NCBI RefSeq assembly: GCF_001261915.1
Contig: NZ_CVRT01000117.1
Span: forward strand, 1-64,000
DNA from: Halorubrum sp. SD626R
GTDB taxonomy: Archaea > Halobacteriota > Halobacteria > Halobacteriales > Haloferacaceae
DNA length: 64,000 bases
Reading direction: 5' to 3'
Shown here: positions 1 to 9,186 of the stretch, piece by piece
How positions within the stretch are numbered: the stretch's first letter is position 1
Layout: every line of letters begins with the position of its first letter
Program-made: the position numbers and the translations under genes
The notes under the pieces: generated by a model
The model's input: only the letters and a program-made list of their open reading frames with translations
Databases searched by the model: none
Told to the model about the DNA's origin: nothing

Positions 1-1
1 G

Positions 2-607
2 GCCGCGCGCATCCAGGACGGCTCGATCATGGTCACCGAGGACTCGAAGGTCCTCAGCGAGGGCGAGGTCGTCGACGACGACCTCGCGAACGTCCTGACC
101 GAGCTCGGCATCGAGCCGAAGGAGGTCGGGCTCGACCTCAAGGGCGTCTACTCCGAGGGCGTCCTGTTCGAGCCGGACGAGCTCGCCATCGACGTCGACG
201 AGTACGCGGCGGACGTCCGCTCGGCGGCCGCCGCCGCGCGGAACCTCTCGATCAACGCCGCCTACCCGACGGCCGCCACCGCCGGCAGCCTTCTCGCGAA
301 GGCGTCCGGCGAGGCGAAGTCGGTCGGGCTGTTCGCGGAGATCGAGAGCCCGGACGTCGTGCCCGACCTCGTCGGGAAGGCCGACGCCCAGCTCCGCGCG
401 CTCGCGGCCCAGATCGACGACGAGGAGGCGCTCCCCGAGGAGCTGCAGGGCGTCGAAGCCGCCCCGGCTCCGGAGACGGACGACGGCGACGAGGAGGAAC
501 AGGCGGAGGAAGAAGACGAGGCGGACGACGCCGAGACGACCGACGACGACGCCGACGAGGACGACGGCGACGACGGCGGCGAGGGTCTCGGTGCGATGTT
601 CGGCTAA
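2..607 (+). CDS. rpl10: 50S ribosomal protein L10 (stalk P0), C-terminal part
   Basis: The gene runs in from the left edge; the reading frame is open from base 2, upstream of the first ATG at 29. The protein anchors the ribosomal stalk on 23S rRNA and carries L12 dimers on its C-terminal helices. The visible part has the archaeal P0 insertion region and alanine-rich helices, then a long Asp/Glu tail ending in EGLGAMFG, matching the EGLGELFG end of the L12 gene 18 bases downstream. Shared ends of this kind are typical of archaeal P0/P1 and bind elongation factors. The L10-L12 order is the usual archaeal stalk operon. The N-terminus lies outside the window. Confidence 0.95.
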   Translation, partial: AARIQDGSIMVTEDSKVLSEGEVVDDDLANVLTELGIEPKEVGLDLKGVYSEGVLFEPDELAIDVDEYAADVRSAAAAARNLSINAAYPTAATAGSLLAKASGEAKSVGLFAEIESPDVVPDLVGKADAQLRALAAQIDDEEALPEELQGVEAAPAPETDDGDEEEQAEEEDEADDAETTDDDADEDDGDDGGEGLGAMFG

Positions 608-625
608 CACTACGAGGACACACCA

Positions 626-970
626 ATGGAATACGTTTACGCTGCGCTCATCCTGAACGAGACTGGCGAAGAGATCAACGAAGACAACGTCACCGGCGTG
701 CTGGAAGCCGCCGGCGTCGACGTCGAGGAGTCCCGCGTCAAGGCGCTCGTCGCCGCGCTGGAGGACGTCGACATCGAGGAGGAGATCGAGACGGCCGCCG
801 CGGCCCCCGCCGCCGGCGCCGCCTCGGGCGGCTCCGCCGACGCCGCGGCCGCCGACGAGGCGGACGACGACGAGGACGAGGCCGACGAGGCCGAGGAGGC
901 CGCCGACGAGGCGGACGACGACGAGGACGAGGGCGACGGCGGCGAAGGTCTCGGCGAGCTCTTCGGCTGA
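626..970 (+). CDS. rpl12: 50S ribosomal protein L12 (P1)
   Basis: Archaeal P1/L12, 114 residues. It forms the mobile stalk that recruits translational GTPases. The N-terminal dimerisation domain ([22 protein letters not shown], about residues 1-60) is followed by an Ala/Gly hinge, an extreme Asp/Glu stretch and the conserved C-terminal EGLGELFG. It starts 18 bases after L10, with a purine-rich GAGGA before the ATG, so it is cotranscribed with L10. A T-rich run at about 1009-1023 after the stop probably ends the operon. Confidence 0.97.
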   Translation: MEYVYAALILNETGEEINEDNVTGVLEAAGVDVEESRVKALVAALEDVDIEEEIETAAAAPAAGAASGGSADAAAADEADDDEDEADEAEEAADEADDDEDEGDGGEGLGELFG

Positions 971-1098
971 CGCCGGACGACCGCCGAGACCTCGACCGCG
1001 TCGGTTCGATTTTCACCGTTTTTCGCCCGGACAGCGGCCGCTCTCTTAGTCGCGACGCCGACGTGGACACGGATCGGTCGCCGGGGAGCTCTCAGCGC

Positions 1099-1368
1099 TC
1101 AGTCGTCCGAGACCCTGCGGCGCTCGCTCCCGCCCCGGTGGTATCGCTCGGCCGGCGATCGCGCACCCAGATACACCCGCACATCCGAGAACAACAGGAG
1201 CAGTCCAAGCACCGTCCACGCGCTCCCGACGACCAGCGCCCATCCCCACCCGTCGAAGACGCCGAGCGTGAACTGGAGCGCCCACACGGCGGCGGCCACC
1301 GCGAGGACGGCGACGCCGAACGCCGCGCTCGCCTCGCTCGCCCCGCTCGCCCGCGATTCGACACTCAT
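1099..1368 (-). CDS. small two-helix membrane protein
   Basis: Predicted 89-residue protein from the ATG at 1368. A longer frame to 1419 exists, but the region before MSVESRASG is not membrane-like or conserved-looking. Two hydrophobic segments (about residues 15-37 and 42-62) are joined by a short loop, and the C-terminus is Arg-rich (ERYHRGGSERRRVSDD), which suggests a cytoplasmic tail. It resembles the small two-TM proteins common in haloarchaea. No function can be assigned. It lies 70 bases from another membrane protein on the same strand. Confidence 0.6.
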   Translation of the reverse strand: MSVESRASGASEASAAFGVAVLAVAAAVWALQFTLGVFDGWGWALVVGSAWTVLGLLLLFSDVRVYLGARSPAERYHRGGSERRRVSDD

Positions 1369-1438
1369 GACCCTCAACTCGTCGACGCCCGATAATAAAC
1401 GCATCCCGTCAGTTATCAACGAAGAGAACGCGGGCGGT

Positions 1439-1909
1439 TCAGCCGTCGGTTTCGAGGGTGTCCGACGGGTCGACCGCGGTCGTGACCTCGTCGCTGTGCG
1501 TCGCGACGAGCCCGGCCGCCACGAGGGCGCCGTACGCGGCGATCGCGAGCCAGCCGTAGCCGACGACCGTCAGTCCGGCCGCGCTCATCCCGCCGAGCAC
1601 CCATCCGAACGACACGCACGCCCACGCGGCGAGCGCGGCGGCGTAGAGGTTGAGCGGCGCCCCGGTGACCGTCGTCTCTTCGAACTCATCGATCCGGTCG
1701 TCGGTCGCGTCGGGCTCGATCACCTCCTCGGGCCGCGCGGCCATCCCGGCCGCGACGAGCGTCCCGATCGCCGCCACGGCGAACCACGCGTACCCCACGA
1801 CGGGGATCGCCACCGAGATCACGTCGACCGCCCACAGTCCGGTGAACCCCGCGACGATCACCGCGACCGCGCAGTACCCCCGAAAGCTCTGTGTTACCAA
1901 GTGCCTCAT
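1439..1909 (-). CDS. four-helix membrane protein with internal duplication
   Basis: 156 residues with four predicted transmembrane helices arranged as two similar halves. The segment VVGYAWFAVAAIGTLVAAGM in the first half is repeated as VVGYGWLAIAAYGALVAAGL in the second, so the protein arose by duplication of a two-helix unit. An acidic linker (about residues 60-80, EEVIEPDATDDRIDEFEE) joins the halves, and the C-terminus is acidic. The family is not recognised. A TATA-like TTTTTTCTATC lies upstream at about 1930-1942 on this strand. Confidence 0.7.
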   Translation of the reverse strand: MRHLVTQSFRGYCAVAVIVAGFTGLWAVDVISVAIPVVGYAWFAVAAIGTLVAAGMAARPEEVIEPDATDDRIDEFEETTVTGAPLNLYAAALAAWACVSFGWVLGGMSAAGLTVVGYGWLAIAAYGALVAAGLVATHSDEVTTAVDPSDTLETDG

Positions 1910-2304
1910 TTCAGCTGAGATAAACTTGTGCTGATAGAAAAAATTTTCGGCCGGAGGGGGAGACGAGCGTCGGAGAGTTTCCCGTCGGCGACGGGCGCCT
2001 TTCCGTTATCCCACGATAGTGAGTACGTCCGCCGGCGTTTCGCCCGCCGAAACGCGTCGTCCGCGTCTCGGGACGCGCAACACGGACGCGGGGTTCACGA
2101 CGGACCCCTCGGTAGCGAACGCGTGACCTCCGCTCTCGATCGGTCGTCCGGTTCCGCTGATCCGCCGTCACCGGCCGAGGTGTACCCCGTCAGGCGTCCG
2201 CCGCGCGGTGACGGGTTTGACCTGTATTTTTATTCCCCGAGACGCGTCCGATCGCATAGATCGGTTCGGCCCTCCCGAAACGGTCTCAGACGCCTTCCCA
2301 GACC
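1910..2304. other. intergenic region, 395 bp
   Basis: No convincing gene. It contains an A-rich stretch at 1935-1950 that probably serves the leftward membrane-protein gene, and a TATA-like GTATTTTTATTCC at about 2222-2234 about 70 bases before the histidine kinase start, which implies a short untranslated leader for that gene. Confidence 0.5.
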
Positions 2305-3996
2305 ATGGTGACCGTCTCGCTCCTCGCCTCGCTGGCCGTCGACGCCGTCGCCGTCGCGCTGTTGGCGTGGGTGACGTGGCGGGTCGCGAGCGACCGGTCG
2401 CCGCCGAACGCGGACGCCTTCGCCGCGCTGTCGGGCGGACTGCTCCTGTGGGCGGTCCTGTCGCTAATCTCCGAGTTCCCGCACGCGTGGTCCGTGGGCG
2501 CGAATCTCGCGGGGCTCGGGCAGTTCGTGCCGGCGGTGTTCGTCCCGGGGATCTGGCTCGTCTACGTGCTCGGGTACGCCGGCCGCGGGACGGGGCTCTC
2601 CCGTCCGCGGATCGCGGTGTTCGTGCTCCTCGCGCTCCCGTTCGTCGGCGCGGTCGCCGCGTTCGACGGCGATCCGACGGCGGAGGCGGTCACGCGGTCG
2701 CTCGCGTCGGTCATCGGGACGGCGCTGTTCCAGCTCTCGGTCGTCTACGTCTACGCGGCGGTCGTCTTCCTCAGGTACGGCTGGAACCACGACCGGATCT
2801 CGAAGGGCCAGTTGGCGGCGCAGCTCGGCGCCGTCTCGGCGCCGTACGTCGTCGGCGCGTGGCGCGACGGCAACGTCGTCGTGGACGGCGTGACCGGCGG
2901 CCTCCTCCTCTCCGGGGCGTTGCTGTTCGTCTCGCTGCGGCGGTACCCGGTGTTGACCGTCTTCCCCAAGGCGGACTACGTCGCCCGCTCCCGCGTCGTC
3001 GAGGCGCTTCAGGAGGCCGTGATCGTCGTCGACTGGGCCGGGGACGTCCTCGACGCGAACGCCGCGGCCGAGGAGCTCTTCGGGCGGTCGAGCCGGGCGA
3101 TGATCGGGGAGCCGATCTCGTCGGTCGCCGAGGGGATCGGCGTCGCCGCGCTCTCGCCGGGCGCGACCGACTTCGCCACGCTCCGAACGACGAGGGGACG
3201 CCGGGAGTTCCGGGTCACGGTCTCCGGCGTCTCGGACGACGACCCGGACGCGGACCCGGTCGCCAGGGCGGTCGTGCTCCGGGACGTGACCGACCGCCGC
3301 ACCCGCGAGCAGCGGCTCTCCGTCCTCAACCGCGTGCTGAGGCACAACGTCCGGAACAAGCTCGACGTGATCCTGGCACACGCCGATCGGATCGAAGACG
3401 AGGGCCACGGGGCGCCGATCCGGGACAGCGCCGCGGAGCTGGCGTCGGTGAGCCGGAAGGCCCGGGAGGCCGAAGCGGTGATGACCCACGGCAGCGACTC
3501 CCCGTCGACGATCGACCTCGCGGCCGTCGCCCGGGAGGTCGTCACTGACGCACGCCGGGAGTATCCGGAGAGCAGCATCTCGCTGGACGCGCCGGACGAC
3601 GTGCGGTTCGTCTCCCATCGCACGATCGTCCGCCGGCTCGTCGCCGAGCTCGTCGAGAACGCGGTCGTCCACTCGGACGATCCCGCCCGGGCCGAGGTGA
3701 TCGTCGACGCGACCGCCGACGGAACGCCGCTGCTGCGTGTCAGCGACGACGGGCCGGGGATCCCGGACCGGGAACGCGACCTCCTGACCGACGCGGGCGA
3801 GACGCAGCGCGAGCACGGGCTCGGCGTCGGCCTCTGGTTCGTCAACTGGGCGACCAGCCAGCTCGGCGCCGAACTCGAGTTCGAGCGCGAAGACCGCGGC
3901 ACGACCGCGACCGTCCGGTTCCACGGTGCCCACCGATCCGGCGACACGCCGGCGGAGTCGGGTCAGTCCGAGACGCTCGAAACGAGACGGGACTGA
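2305..3996 (+). CDS. histidine kinase with N-terminal 7TM sensor and PAS domain
   Basis: 563 residues. About residues 1-215 form seven hydrophobic helices, the arrangement of the 7TM histidine-kinase N-terminal domain. A PAS-like domain follows (about 225-335, starting VEALQEAVIVVDWAGDVLDAN). The phosphoacceptor region reads RVLRHNVRNKLDVI, with the His at about 348. The ATPase domain has an N-box (ELVENAVVHSDD), a G1 box (DDGPGIP) and a G2 box (HGLGVGLWFV). It is a complete membrane sensor kinase. No response regulator is adjacent, as is common in haloarchaea, so partner and signal are unknown. Confidence 0.93.
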   Translation: MVTVSLLASLAVDAVAVALLAWVTWRVASDRSPPNADAFAALSGGLLLWAVLSLISEFPHAWSVGANLAGLGQFVPAVFVPGIWLVYVLGYAGRGTGLSRPRIAVFVLLALPFVGAVAAFDGDPTAEAVTRSLASVIGTALFQLSVVYVYAAVVFLRYGWNHDRISKGQLAAQLGAVSAPYVVGAWRDGNVVVDGVTGGLLLSGALLFVSLRRYPVLTVFPKADYVARSRVVEALQEAVIVVDWAGDVLDANAAAEELFGRSSRAMIGEPISSVAEGIGVAALSPGATDFATLRTTRGRREFRVTVSGVSDDDPDADPVARAVVLRDVTDRRTREQRLSVLNRVLRHNVRNKLDVILAHADRIEDEGHGAPIRDSAAELASVSRKAREAEAVMTHGSDSPSTIDLAAVAREVVTDARREYPESSISLDAPDDVRFVSHRTIVRRLVAELVENAVVHSDDPARAEVIVDATADGTPLLRVSDDGPGIPDRERDLLTDAGETQREHGLGVGLWFVNWATSQLGAELEFEREDRGTTATVRFHGAHRSGDTPAESGQSETLETRRD

Positions 3997-4088
3997 TTCG
4001 CGGCGGCTCCCGATCGGCGTTTCACGCCCCGAGACGGTGCGATCACGTTTAGATGGCCTCGGCCGATACGGCGGTACGTCCCCCGGCC

Positions 4089-4583
4089 ATGAGTCAGCAC
4101 ACGAGTTCGACGCCCGACGCCGTCACGAGGCGCCGAGCCGTCGCGATCGGCGGGAGCGCCGTCCTCGCGTCCACCGCCGGCTGTTCGACGGTCCTCGACG
4201 CGGTCGGCAGCCGAGTCTTGGAGGAGGTGAACGTTCTCAATCAGCTCACTCACGAGGTCAGCGGGTCGATCGAAGTGACGGACCCGGCGGGCGAGACCGT
4301 CCTCGACGACTCGTTCGACGTGCCCTCGACCGAGTCGGACGGCGAGAGCAACGTCGTCGCGTACGCGGACGTCTGGACCACGCCGGGAGCGTATCGGGTC
4401 GAGATGGAGCTCACGGACACCGTGGTCGGCGGCGTCTCACGGGTTGACCGACGGGTGTCCATCGACGACACCGAAGACGAGCTGGTCGCCCTCTCCGTCG
4501 GCTCCGGCGACGAGAGCGAGCCGATCGCCGTCCGGGTCGGCGAGTCGTTCTCCGACCTCGGGCGGCCGAACGGCACCGGCTAG
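4089..4583 (+). CDS. predicted Tat-exported lipoprotein
   Basis: 164 residues from the ATG at 4089; an in-frame ATG at 4053 is less likely because it would bury the signal peptide. The N-terminus has a twin-arginine motif (TRRRAVAIGG) followed by a hydrophobic stretch and a lipobox ending STAGC, so it should be exported folded and lipid-anchored. The mature part is an acidic beta-rich domain (GSIEVTDPAGETVLDDSF...AYRVEMEL) resembling single Ig-like or carboxypeptidase-regulatory-like extracellular domains. Function unknown. Confidence 0.82.
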   Translation: MSQHTSSTPDAVTRRRAVAIGGSAVLASTAGCSTVLDAVGSRVLEEVNVLNQLTHEVSGSIEVTDPAGETVLDDSFDVPSTESDGESNVVAYADVWTTPGAYRVEMELTDTVVGGVSRVDRRVSIDDTEDELVALSVGSGDESEPIAVRVGESFSDLGRPNGTG

Positions 4584-4658
4584 CCGACCGCGAGCGCGCC
4601 GTTCCGACGCGATGGCGGCGCGTCGCCTCAACACGCGCCGGGCGACCCCTCGGCCCCC

Positions 4659-5228
4659 CTATATCAGCTCGAAAACGGCGGTCACGAACTCGCCCGTCGC
4701 GCGCAACAGCACCAGCGCCGGGGTCGCGACCCCGCCGGCTCCGACGGCGAGGAGGATCGGCGACGGGACCCTCCCGATCGATGCGACGGACGCGAGCGAC
4801 GCGACCAGCCCGACGAGGAACGTTCCGGCGGCGACCGCCTCCACGGTTCGAGCCGCGCCGTACAGCGTCACCGAAACGCCGGCGTCGTCGCCGCCGAACG
4901 GTACTCCCCGGTATCGGACCGCCAGGTAGCCGCGAACGAGCAGGAGGCCCGCCAAGGCGATCAGGAGGCCGACGCAGATTGCGGCGACGATCAGCCCGCC
5001 GGTGAGTATCGACGTCTCCCCGCCGATCGCGGTGAGCGCGCCGAAGGCGACGATCGGCAGCGCCACCGCTCCGGCGACAACCGCCGTCACGGCGACGCCG
5101 GCCTCGACGTAGGTCCCGTTCGACGAGAGCCAGGCGTCGGCCCGACCCGCGTACGAACCTTCCGGGGGCCGTGACTCGGCGCGAGCCGCCTCCGGATCGG
5201 ATCTCCCTTCCGCGGTGTCGTCAGTCAC
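4659..5228 (-). CDS. polytopic membrane protein, unknown
   Basis: 189 residues: an acidic soluble N-terminus (about 1-40), then four to five hydrophobic segments (about 42-65, 75-100, 125-150, 155-175). A TATA-like box (GGATATACTC on this strand, about 5249-5258) lies about 25 bp upstream of the ATG, which supports this start and a leaderless transcript. The family is not recognised. It is convergent with the lipoprotein gene. Confidence 0.75.
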   Translation of the reverse strand: MTDDTAEGRSDPEAARAESRPPEGSYAGRADAWLSSNGTYVEAGVAVTAVVAGAVALPIVAFGALTAIGGETSILTGGLIVAAICVGLLIALAGLLLVRGYLAVRYRGVPFGGDDAGVSVTLYGAARTVEAVAAGTFLVGLVASLASVASIGRVPSPILLAVGAGGVATPALVLLRATGEFVTAVFELI

Positions 5229-5659
5229 ACACGCTCGTCTCGCGTAACGAGTATATCCCTTGTCCGGCGTCTCACGGGCGGAAACGAGGCGCCCGGCGGC
5301 CGCGACAACCCAGAGGAAGAGTTACCGGCTTCGGGAGCGCTCTCTCGGATCGGTCCTCGTGTTTCGGGGCCCGAAACGCTGTTACAGCCTTCACATAGCG
5401 TTCGGCGTAACGGATGGATGCCGCCGGTCGGAGGCGGCCGACGAAGAAGTATCCGACCCCGAGCACGTCCCCTCTCCCCTCCCCACGGACGGAAGCGCTC
5501 ACCCCTGTCACGACGCTTCGCCGATCGATCCCCCCCGCTGAAACGTCGGCCCTCCCTCCGCTCGGCGGCGTCGTCTCTTTGCGCGATAACCGCACGAGAC
5601 CGATCGCTCAGTGCGACGAGCGCACCCGCTCCGTCTTGGAGTCTCCGACGGAATCGGTC
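5229..5659. other. intergenic region, 431 bp
   Basis: Apart from the promoter of the leftward membrane-protein gene near 5249-5258, nothing is recognised. Several short open frames cross it, but none has a haloarchaeal-type acidic composition or a plausible promoter. Confidence 0.4.
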
Positions 5660-6802
5660 TCAGGCGACCGGTATCTCGATCCGATCCCCGACGCGAACCC
5701 CGAACAGGGACGCCTGCGACGCGAACGGATCGGTCCCCGCATCGACGTCGACCGTCACGGCCCGCCCGTGTCGGGCGACGGTCGCGTCCGAGAGGGCGGC
5801 GTCCCCGTCCCGAGCGGCACGCGCTATCGTCCTCGCGGTCTCCCCGTCGAGTCGTCGGGGATCCGCGACCGCGCCGTACCGCAACTCGACGCCCCGTCCG
5901 CCGGCGTCGCCGTCGCGGGTCCGGTTCGCGTCCGCGGTCGGGCCCGCGCCGTCGCTCCGGGGCTCTCCGTCGGTCACGCGGAGGGACGCCCCGACGGCGC
6001 CGGAGGCCTCGACCGCGGCGCGGAGCGCCGCCGGCGCGTCCGCGAGCGCGCGCCGCAGGCGACCGCGGGTCTCCGGGCCGAGGTCGACGCACAGCACGGC
6101 GTCGCCGCCGAGCAACGCCGGGAGCGGTCCGTAGCTCGCGGTCGCCGCCGTCCGCCGCCGTTCCCGCCCGTCGACTCCGGCGTCGCGGTGCGCCGCGGCC
6201 CTGTCGGCGGTCGGGCCGCACGCGACGACGAGTTCGCCGGGCGCCACCGCGACGGCCGGACCGACGCGCTCGGACCTGAAGCGAGCGAACCCGGAATCGA
6301 AGCCGCTCTCGCGAACGAACTCGGCGTCCGCGTCGAGCTCCGCGCCGAGTCCGTCCGGACCGACGTCGCCGACGGCGACCGCACACCCCGCCGGTCCGTC
6401 CGCGGTGAGCGCGACGCTCCCAACCGCCGTCCGAAGGCCGCCGAGCGAGACGCTCTCGTACCGGCCGAGGAGCCGGCGGACGCGCGCTCCGATTCCGCTC
6501 GGCAGGCCGGTCGCCGTCAGCACCGACGGATCCATCCGGGCGGTCGCGACGGTATCGACGTCGACCGACGCCGTCGCGGCGGGGTCGTAGGTCCCGGCGG
6601 CGACCGCCGAGCGCGGCTCGTTCGACTCCGCACCGCTCCCGCTCTCGTCCCCGTTCGGCGGGGGTCCGTCGGCGCCTGCCGCCGCCGCGAGCGCGGGGTC
6701 TGGCGTAGCCTCGGCGGTGAGGTCGTCGATCGCTCCGCTCGTTCCGAGTCCGGTCGCCGCAAGCGCGGCTAAACGCTTCGCGAACGCTCGCTTGGAGGGC
6801 AT
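5660..6802 (-). CDS. hypothetical haloarchaeal protein, possibly exported
   Basis: 380 residues from ATG 6802. The frame stays open far upstream only because it is antisense to the next gene; the start at MPSKRAFAKRL is chosen because acidic coding character begins there. The N-terminus has basic residues and a short hydrophobic stretch (LAALAATGLG), a possible weak signal. The rest is acidic with a Ser/Gly-rich segment (about 45-65) and repeated beta-like segments, for example VAVAPGELVVACG and DAVLCVDLGPETRG. The family is not recognised. It is divergent from the Bat-like regulator, with 219 bp between them. Confidence 0.7.
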   Translation of the reverse strand: MPSKRAFAKRLAALAATGLGTSGAIDDLTAEATPDPALAAAAGADGPPPNGDESGSGAESNEPRSAVAAGTYDPAATASVDVDTVATARMDPSVLTATGLPSGIGARVRRLLGRYESVSLGGLRTAVGSVALTADGPAGCAVAVGDVGPDGLGAELDADAEFVRESGFDSGFARFRSERVGPAVAVAPGELVVACGPTADRAAAHRDAGVDGRERRRTAATASYGPLPALLGGDAVLCVDLGPETRGRLRRALADAPAALRAAVEASGAVGASLRVTDGEPRSDGAGPTADANRTRDGDAGGRGVELRYGAVADPRRLDGETARTIARAARDGDAALSDATVARHGRAVTVDVDAGTDPFASQASLFGVRVGDRIEIPVA

Positions 6803-7021
6803 CACCCTACCTGACCCGCGGCAGCTAATAATACTACTGGCGGCTCTCGCGACCGCTCCCCGTAACTGCGTCCCCCGTGAGGCCCGGTCCGCTCTCTCGG
6901 TGCCGTTCCGCTCGCCGGAACGCCGAGACGCCGTCCGATCGTGGACAGGGGTTAAATCGGACGAGGCTTCAATTGATACCCGATGGAACACCCCGCGGCG
7001 AGCGAGGCCCCGTGAACGACG

Positions 7022-8560
7022 ATGGATCACCGACTTGAGGAGGCGCCGATCGGCGTTATCACCGTCCGAGACGGGACCGTGCGCGCGTGCAACGAGCCCG
7101 CGGCCGAGGTCCTCGCGGCCGACCCCCCGGACGGCGAGCCGATCGCCGACGCGTTCCCCCGGTCGGTCGAGCGGTCGCTCCCGCGGGCGTTCGACGGCCC
7201 GTCGGCGTCGGACGTCTCGTTCGAGGAGTACTACCCGTCGATCGACCGGTGGCTGTCGGTGTCCGTCGTCCCCGGCGACGACGCCGCGACCGTCTACGTG
7301 CGCGACGTCACTGCGGAGAAGGACCGCGAGCGGACGGTCGAACGGCTCCGCGCGGAGGTCGAACGGGCGGAGATGCTCGACGCCCTGATCGCCGACGTGC
7401 TCGAAGGGCTCGTCGGCGCCACGTCGCAGGAGGCGATCGCGGAGACGATCCGGAACCGGCTCGGAACCTCCGACCAGTACCGGTTCGCGTGGACCGGCGA
7501 GTACGTCGTCGACACCGACGATCTGGTCGTCAGCGGCGTCGCGGGTGAGCGCGGCGAGACGTTCCCGGCCGTCCGCGACGCGATCGAGGCGGGGGACGCG
7601 ATCCCGGAACGGCGGGCCGTCGAGGAGCGGCGACCGGAGCTCGTTCGGTCGCTGAGCGAGGACGCGTCGGTGCCGGAGGCGCTGCGCGCCGCCGGGTTCG
7701 CCGACGGGGTCCAGTCGGTGTTCGCGCTCCCGCTGGTGTACGGCGCCAGCGTCTACGGCGTCGTCGGGGTCTACGCGGGGACCGAGGCGGCGTTCAGCGA
7801 CCACGTGCAGTCGAGCTTCGAGACGCTCGGCGAGCTGGCCGGATACGCGGTCAACGCCACGCAGAACCGGAAGCTCCTCGCTTCCGACACGATCACCGAG
7901 GTCACGTTCGAGCTCGACGCGAGCTCGCCGCTGGTGCGGCTGAGCGAACGCTGCGACGCGGCGCTCGCGCTGGACGGGACCGTGACCGCGGACGACGCCG
8001 GCCTGACGTGCTTCCTGACGGTGTCCGGGGCCGACCCGGAGGCCGTCGTCGAGGCCGTCGAAGGCGTGGAGGCCGCCCGAGACGGTCGGATCGTCCGACG
8101 GACGGACGCGGAACACGGCCGGGTCCAGGTGACGCTCGGCGAGGCGGTCCCGCTCGTCTCGGCGGTCGACCGCGGCGCGACGGTCCGGACGGCGACGTTC
8201 GACGCCGGCGACGGTCGGCTCGTCGTCGAGCTGTCCCCGGACGCCAGCGTCCGCCGGCTCGCGGGCGTGCTCGGCGGTGACGGGCCCGCCCCCGTTCTCG
8301 CGCGGCGGGACAGCACCCGGTCGCCGACGACGACGCGGGAGTTCCGGAACGAGCTCGACGAGCGGCTCACCGACCGGCAGGCGACGGCCCTCCGGACCGC
8401 GTACCTCGCGGACTACTTCACGTCGCCGCGGGGGAGCACCGCCGAGGAGGTCGCGGCGTCGCTCGGGATCACCGGGTCGACCCTGCTCCATCACCTGCGC
8501 GCGAGCCAGCGGAAGCTGCTGGCGGCGTTCTACGACGAGCGCGACGAGAGCGGGTCGTAG
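7022..8560 (+). CDS. Bat-like transcriptional activator (PAS-GAF-HTH_10)
   Basis: 512 residues with the architecture of bacterio-opsin-activator (Bat) family regulators. An N-terminal PAS domain (about 1-100, EAPIGVITVRDGTVRACNEPA) is followed by a coiled linker, a GAF-like domain (about 120-290), the Bat-associated beta domain (about 295-420), and a C-terminal HTH_10 DNA-binding domain (ELDERLTDRQATALRTAYLADYFTSPR...AASLGITGSTLLHHLRASQRKLL, about 440-505). The family links redox, light or oxygen sensing to transcription, but the target here is unknown. The next gene downstream is a wHTH regulator. Confidence 0.9.
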   Translation: MDHRLEEAPIGVITVRDGTVRACNEPAAEVLAADPPDGEPIADAFPRSVERSLPRAFDGPSASDVSFEEYYPSIDRWLSVSVVPGDDAATVYVRDVTAEKDRERTVERLRAEVERAEMLDALIADVLEGLVGATSQEAIAETIRNRLGTSDQYRFAWTGEYVVDTDDLVVSGVAGERGETFPAVRDAIEAGDAIPERRAVEERRPELVRSLSEDASVPEALRAAGFADGVQSVFALPLVYGASVYGVVGVYAGTEAAFSDHVQSSFETLGELAGYAVNATQNRKLLASDTITEVTFELDASSPLVRLSERCDAALALDGTVTADDAGLTCFLTVSGADPEAVVEAVEGVEAARDGRIVRRTDAEHGRVQVTLGEAVPLVSAVDRGATVRTATFDAGDGRLVVELSPDASVRRLAGVLGGDGPAPVLARRDSTRSPTTTREFRNELDERLTDRQATALRTAYLADYFTSPRGSTAEEVAASLGITGSTLLHHLRASQRKLLAAFYDERDESGS

Positions 8561-8635
8561 CGCTCCTCGCTCCCGACCGCTCTCCCGCGGCGGCGTCTAC
8601 ATCGACGCGCCGACGCCGCGTCGCGCCGGCGGGAG

Positions 8636-8680
8636 TCTGCATAGTTAGATACGCATTCGCGGGCGACTCTGCATACTGAG
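8636..8680. promoter_or_regulatory. direct repeat TCTGCATA-N24-TCTGCATA before wHTH gene
   Basis: TCTGCATAGTTAG (8636-8648) and TCTGCATACTGAG (8668-8680) start 32 bp apart, about three helical turns, and sit 40-80 bp upstream of the wHTH gene. They look like paired binding sites for that regulator or for the Bat-like protein just upstream. This is inferred from spacing and similarity only. Confidence 0.45.
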
Positions 8681-8718
8681 CATCCCCTCCCAAGGGCGTT
8701 CCGCCGAGTGGGATCCCC

Positions 8719-9063
8719 ATGGCAGTGCGACAGCAGTCGCGTCACGAGCGTACGGAGGACCCGGCCGGTCAGCTGTCGGCCGCGGAGCTACTCGACCTGT
8801 TCGGCGACGAGTACACGCGGCGGGTGTTCGAGGCCGTCTCGGAGCGACCCCGCGGCGGCCGCGCCGTGGCCCAGGCGGCCGACGTCTCCCGGGCCACGGC
8901 CTACCGGCGGCTCAACGAGCTCCGGGACGCCGGACTGGTCACGAGCGAGTACCAGTTCGCGTCCGACGGCCACCACCGCGAGCAGTTCACCGCCCGCGCC
9001 CGACACCTGTCGGTGTCGTTGGACGGCGGCGACATCGAAGCCGCGGTCAGCGTCGACGACTGA
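8719..9063 (+). CDS. winged-helix transcriptional regulator (ArsR-like)
   Basis: 114 residues. The core (about 25-95) is a winged helix: LLDLFGDEYTRRVFEAVSERPRGGRAVAQAADVSRATAYRRLNELRDAGLVTSE, with recognition helix around SRATAYRRLNEL and a wing with ASDGHHREQF. The acidic C-terminus (GGDIEAAVSVDD) is typical of small haloarchaeal HTH proteins that are often paired with a small membrane protein, as here (next gene 120 bp on). Paired repeats upstream may be its operator. No ligand-binding Cys set is seen, so it is not an obvious metal sensor. Confidence 0.85.
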   Translation: MAVRQQSRHERTEDPAGQLSAAELLDLFGDEYTRRVFEAVSERPRGGRAVAQAADVSRATAYRRLNELRDAGLVTSEYQFASDGHHREQFTARARHLSVSLDGGDIEAAVSVDD

Positions 9064-9186
9064 CGCCGGAGCGGTCCCCCTCTGTGGTCGCGGAAACGCG
9101 GGGGTCGCGTCGCGCATCCGACCGGCACTGACTCCGGGCGAGAAACACGCCGGGACCGATATGTGCCCGCGTTCGAACGCTGTCAC

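Noticed and set aside
480-960. Tandem GACGAGGACGAG-like repeats in the L10 and L12 genes
   Set aside because: These encode the acidic C-terminal tails of stalk proteins and are not a separate DNA repeat element.
6803-8494. Long minus-strand open frame continuing upstream of the gene at 5660-6802
   Set aside because: It is antisense to the Bat-like gene, is Arg/Asp-rich shadow sequence, and has no family features. The real gene begins at the ATG at 6802.
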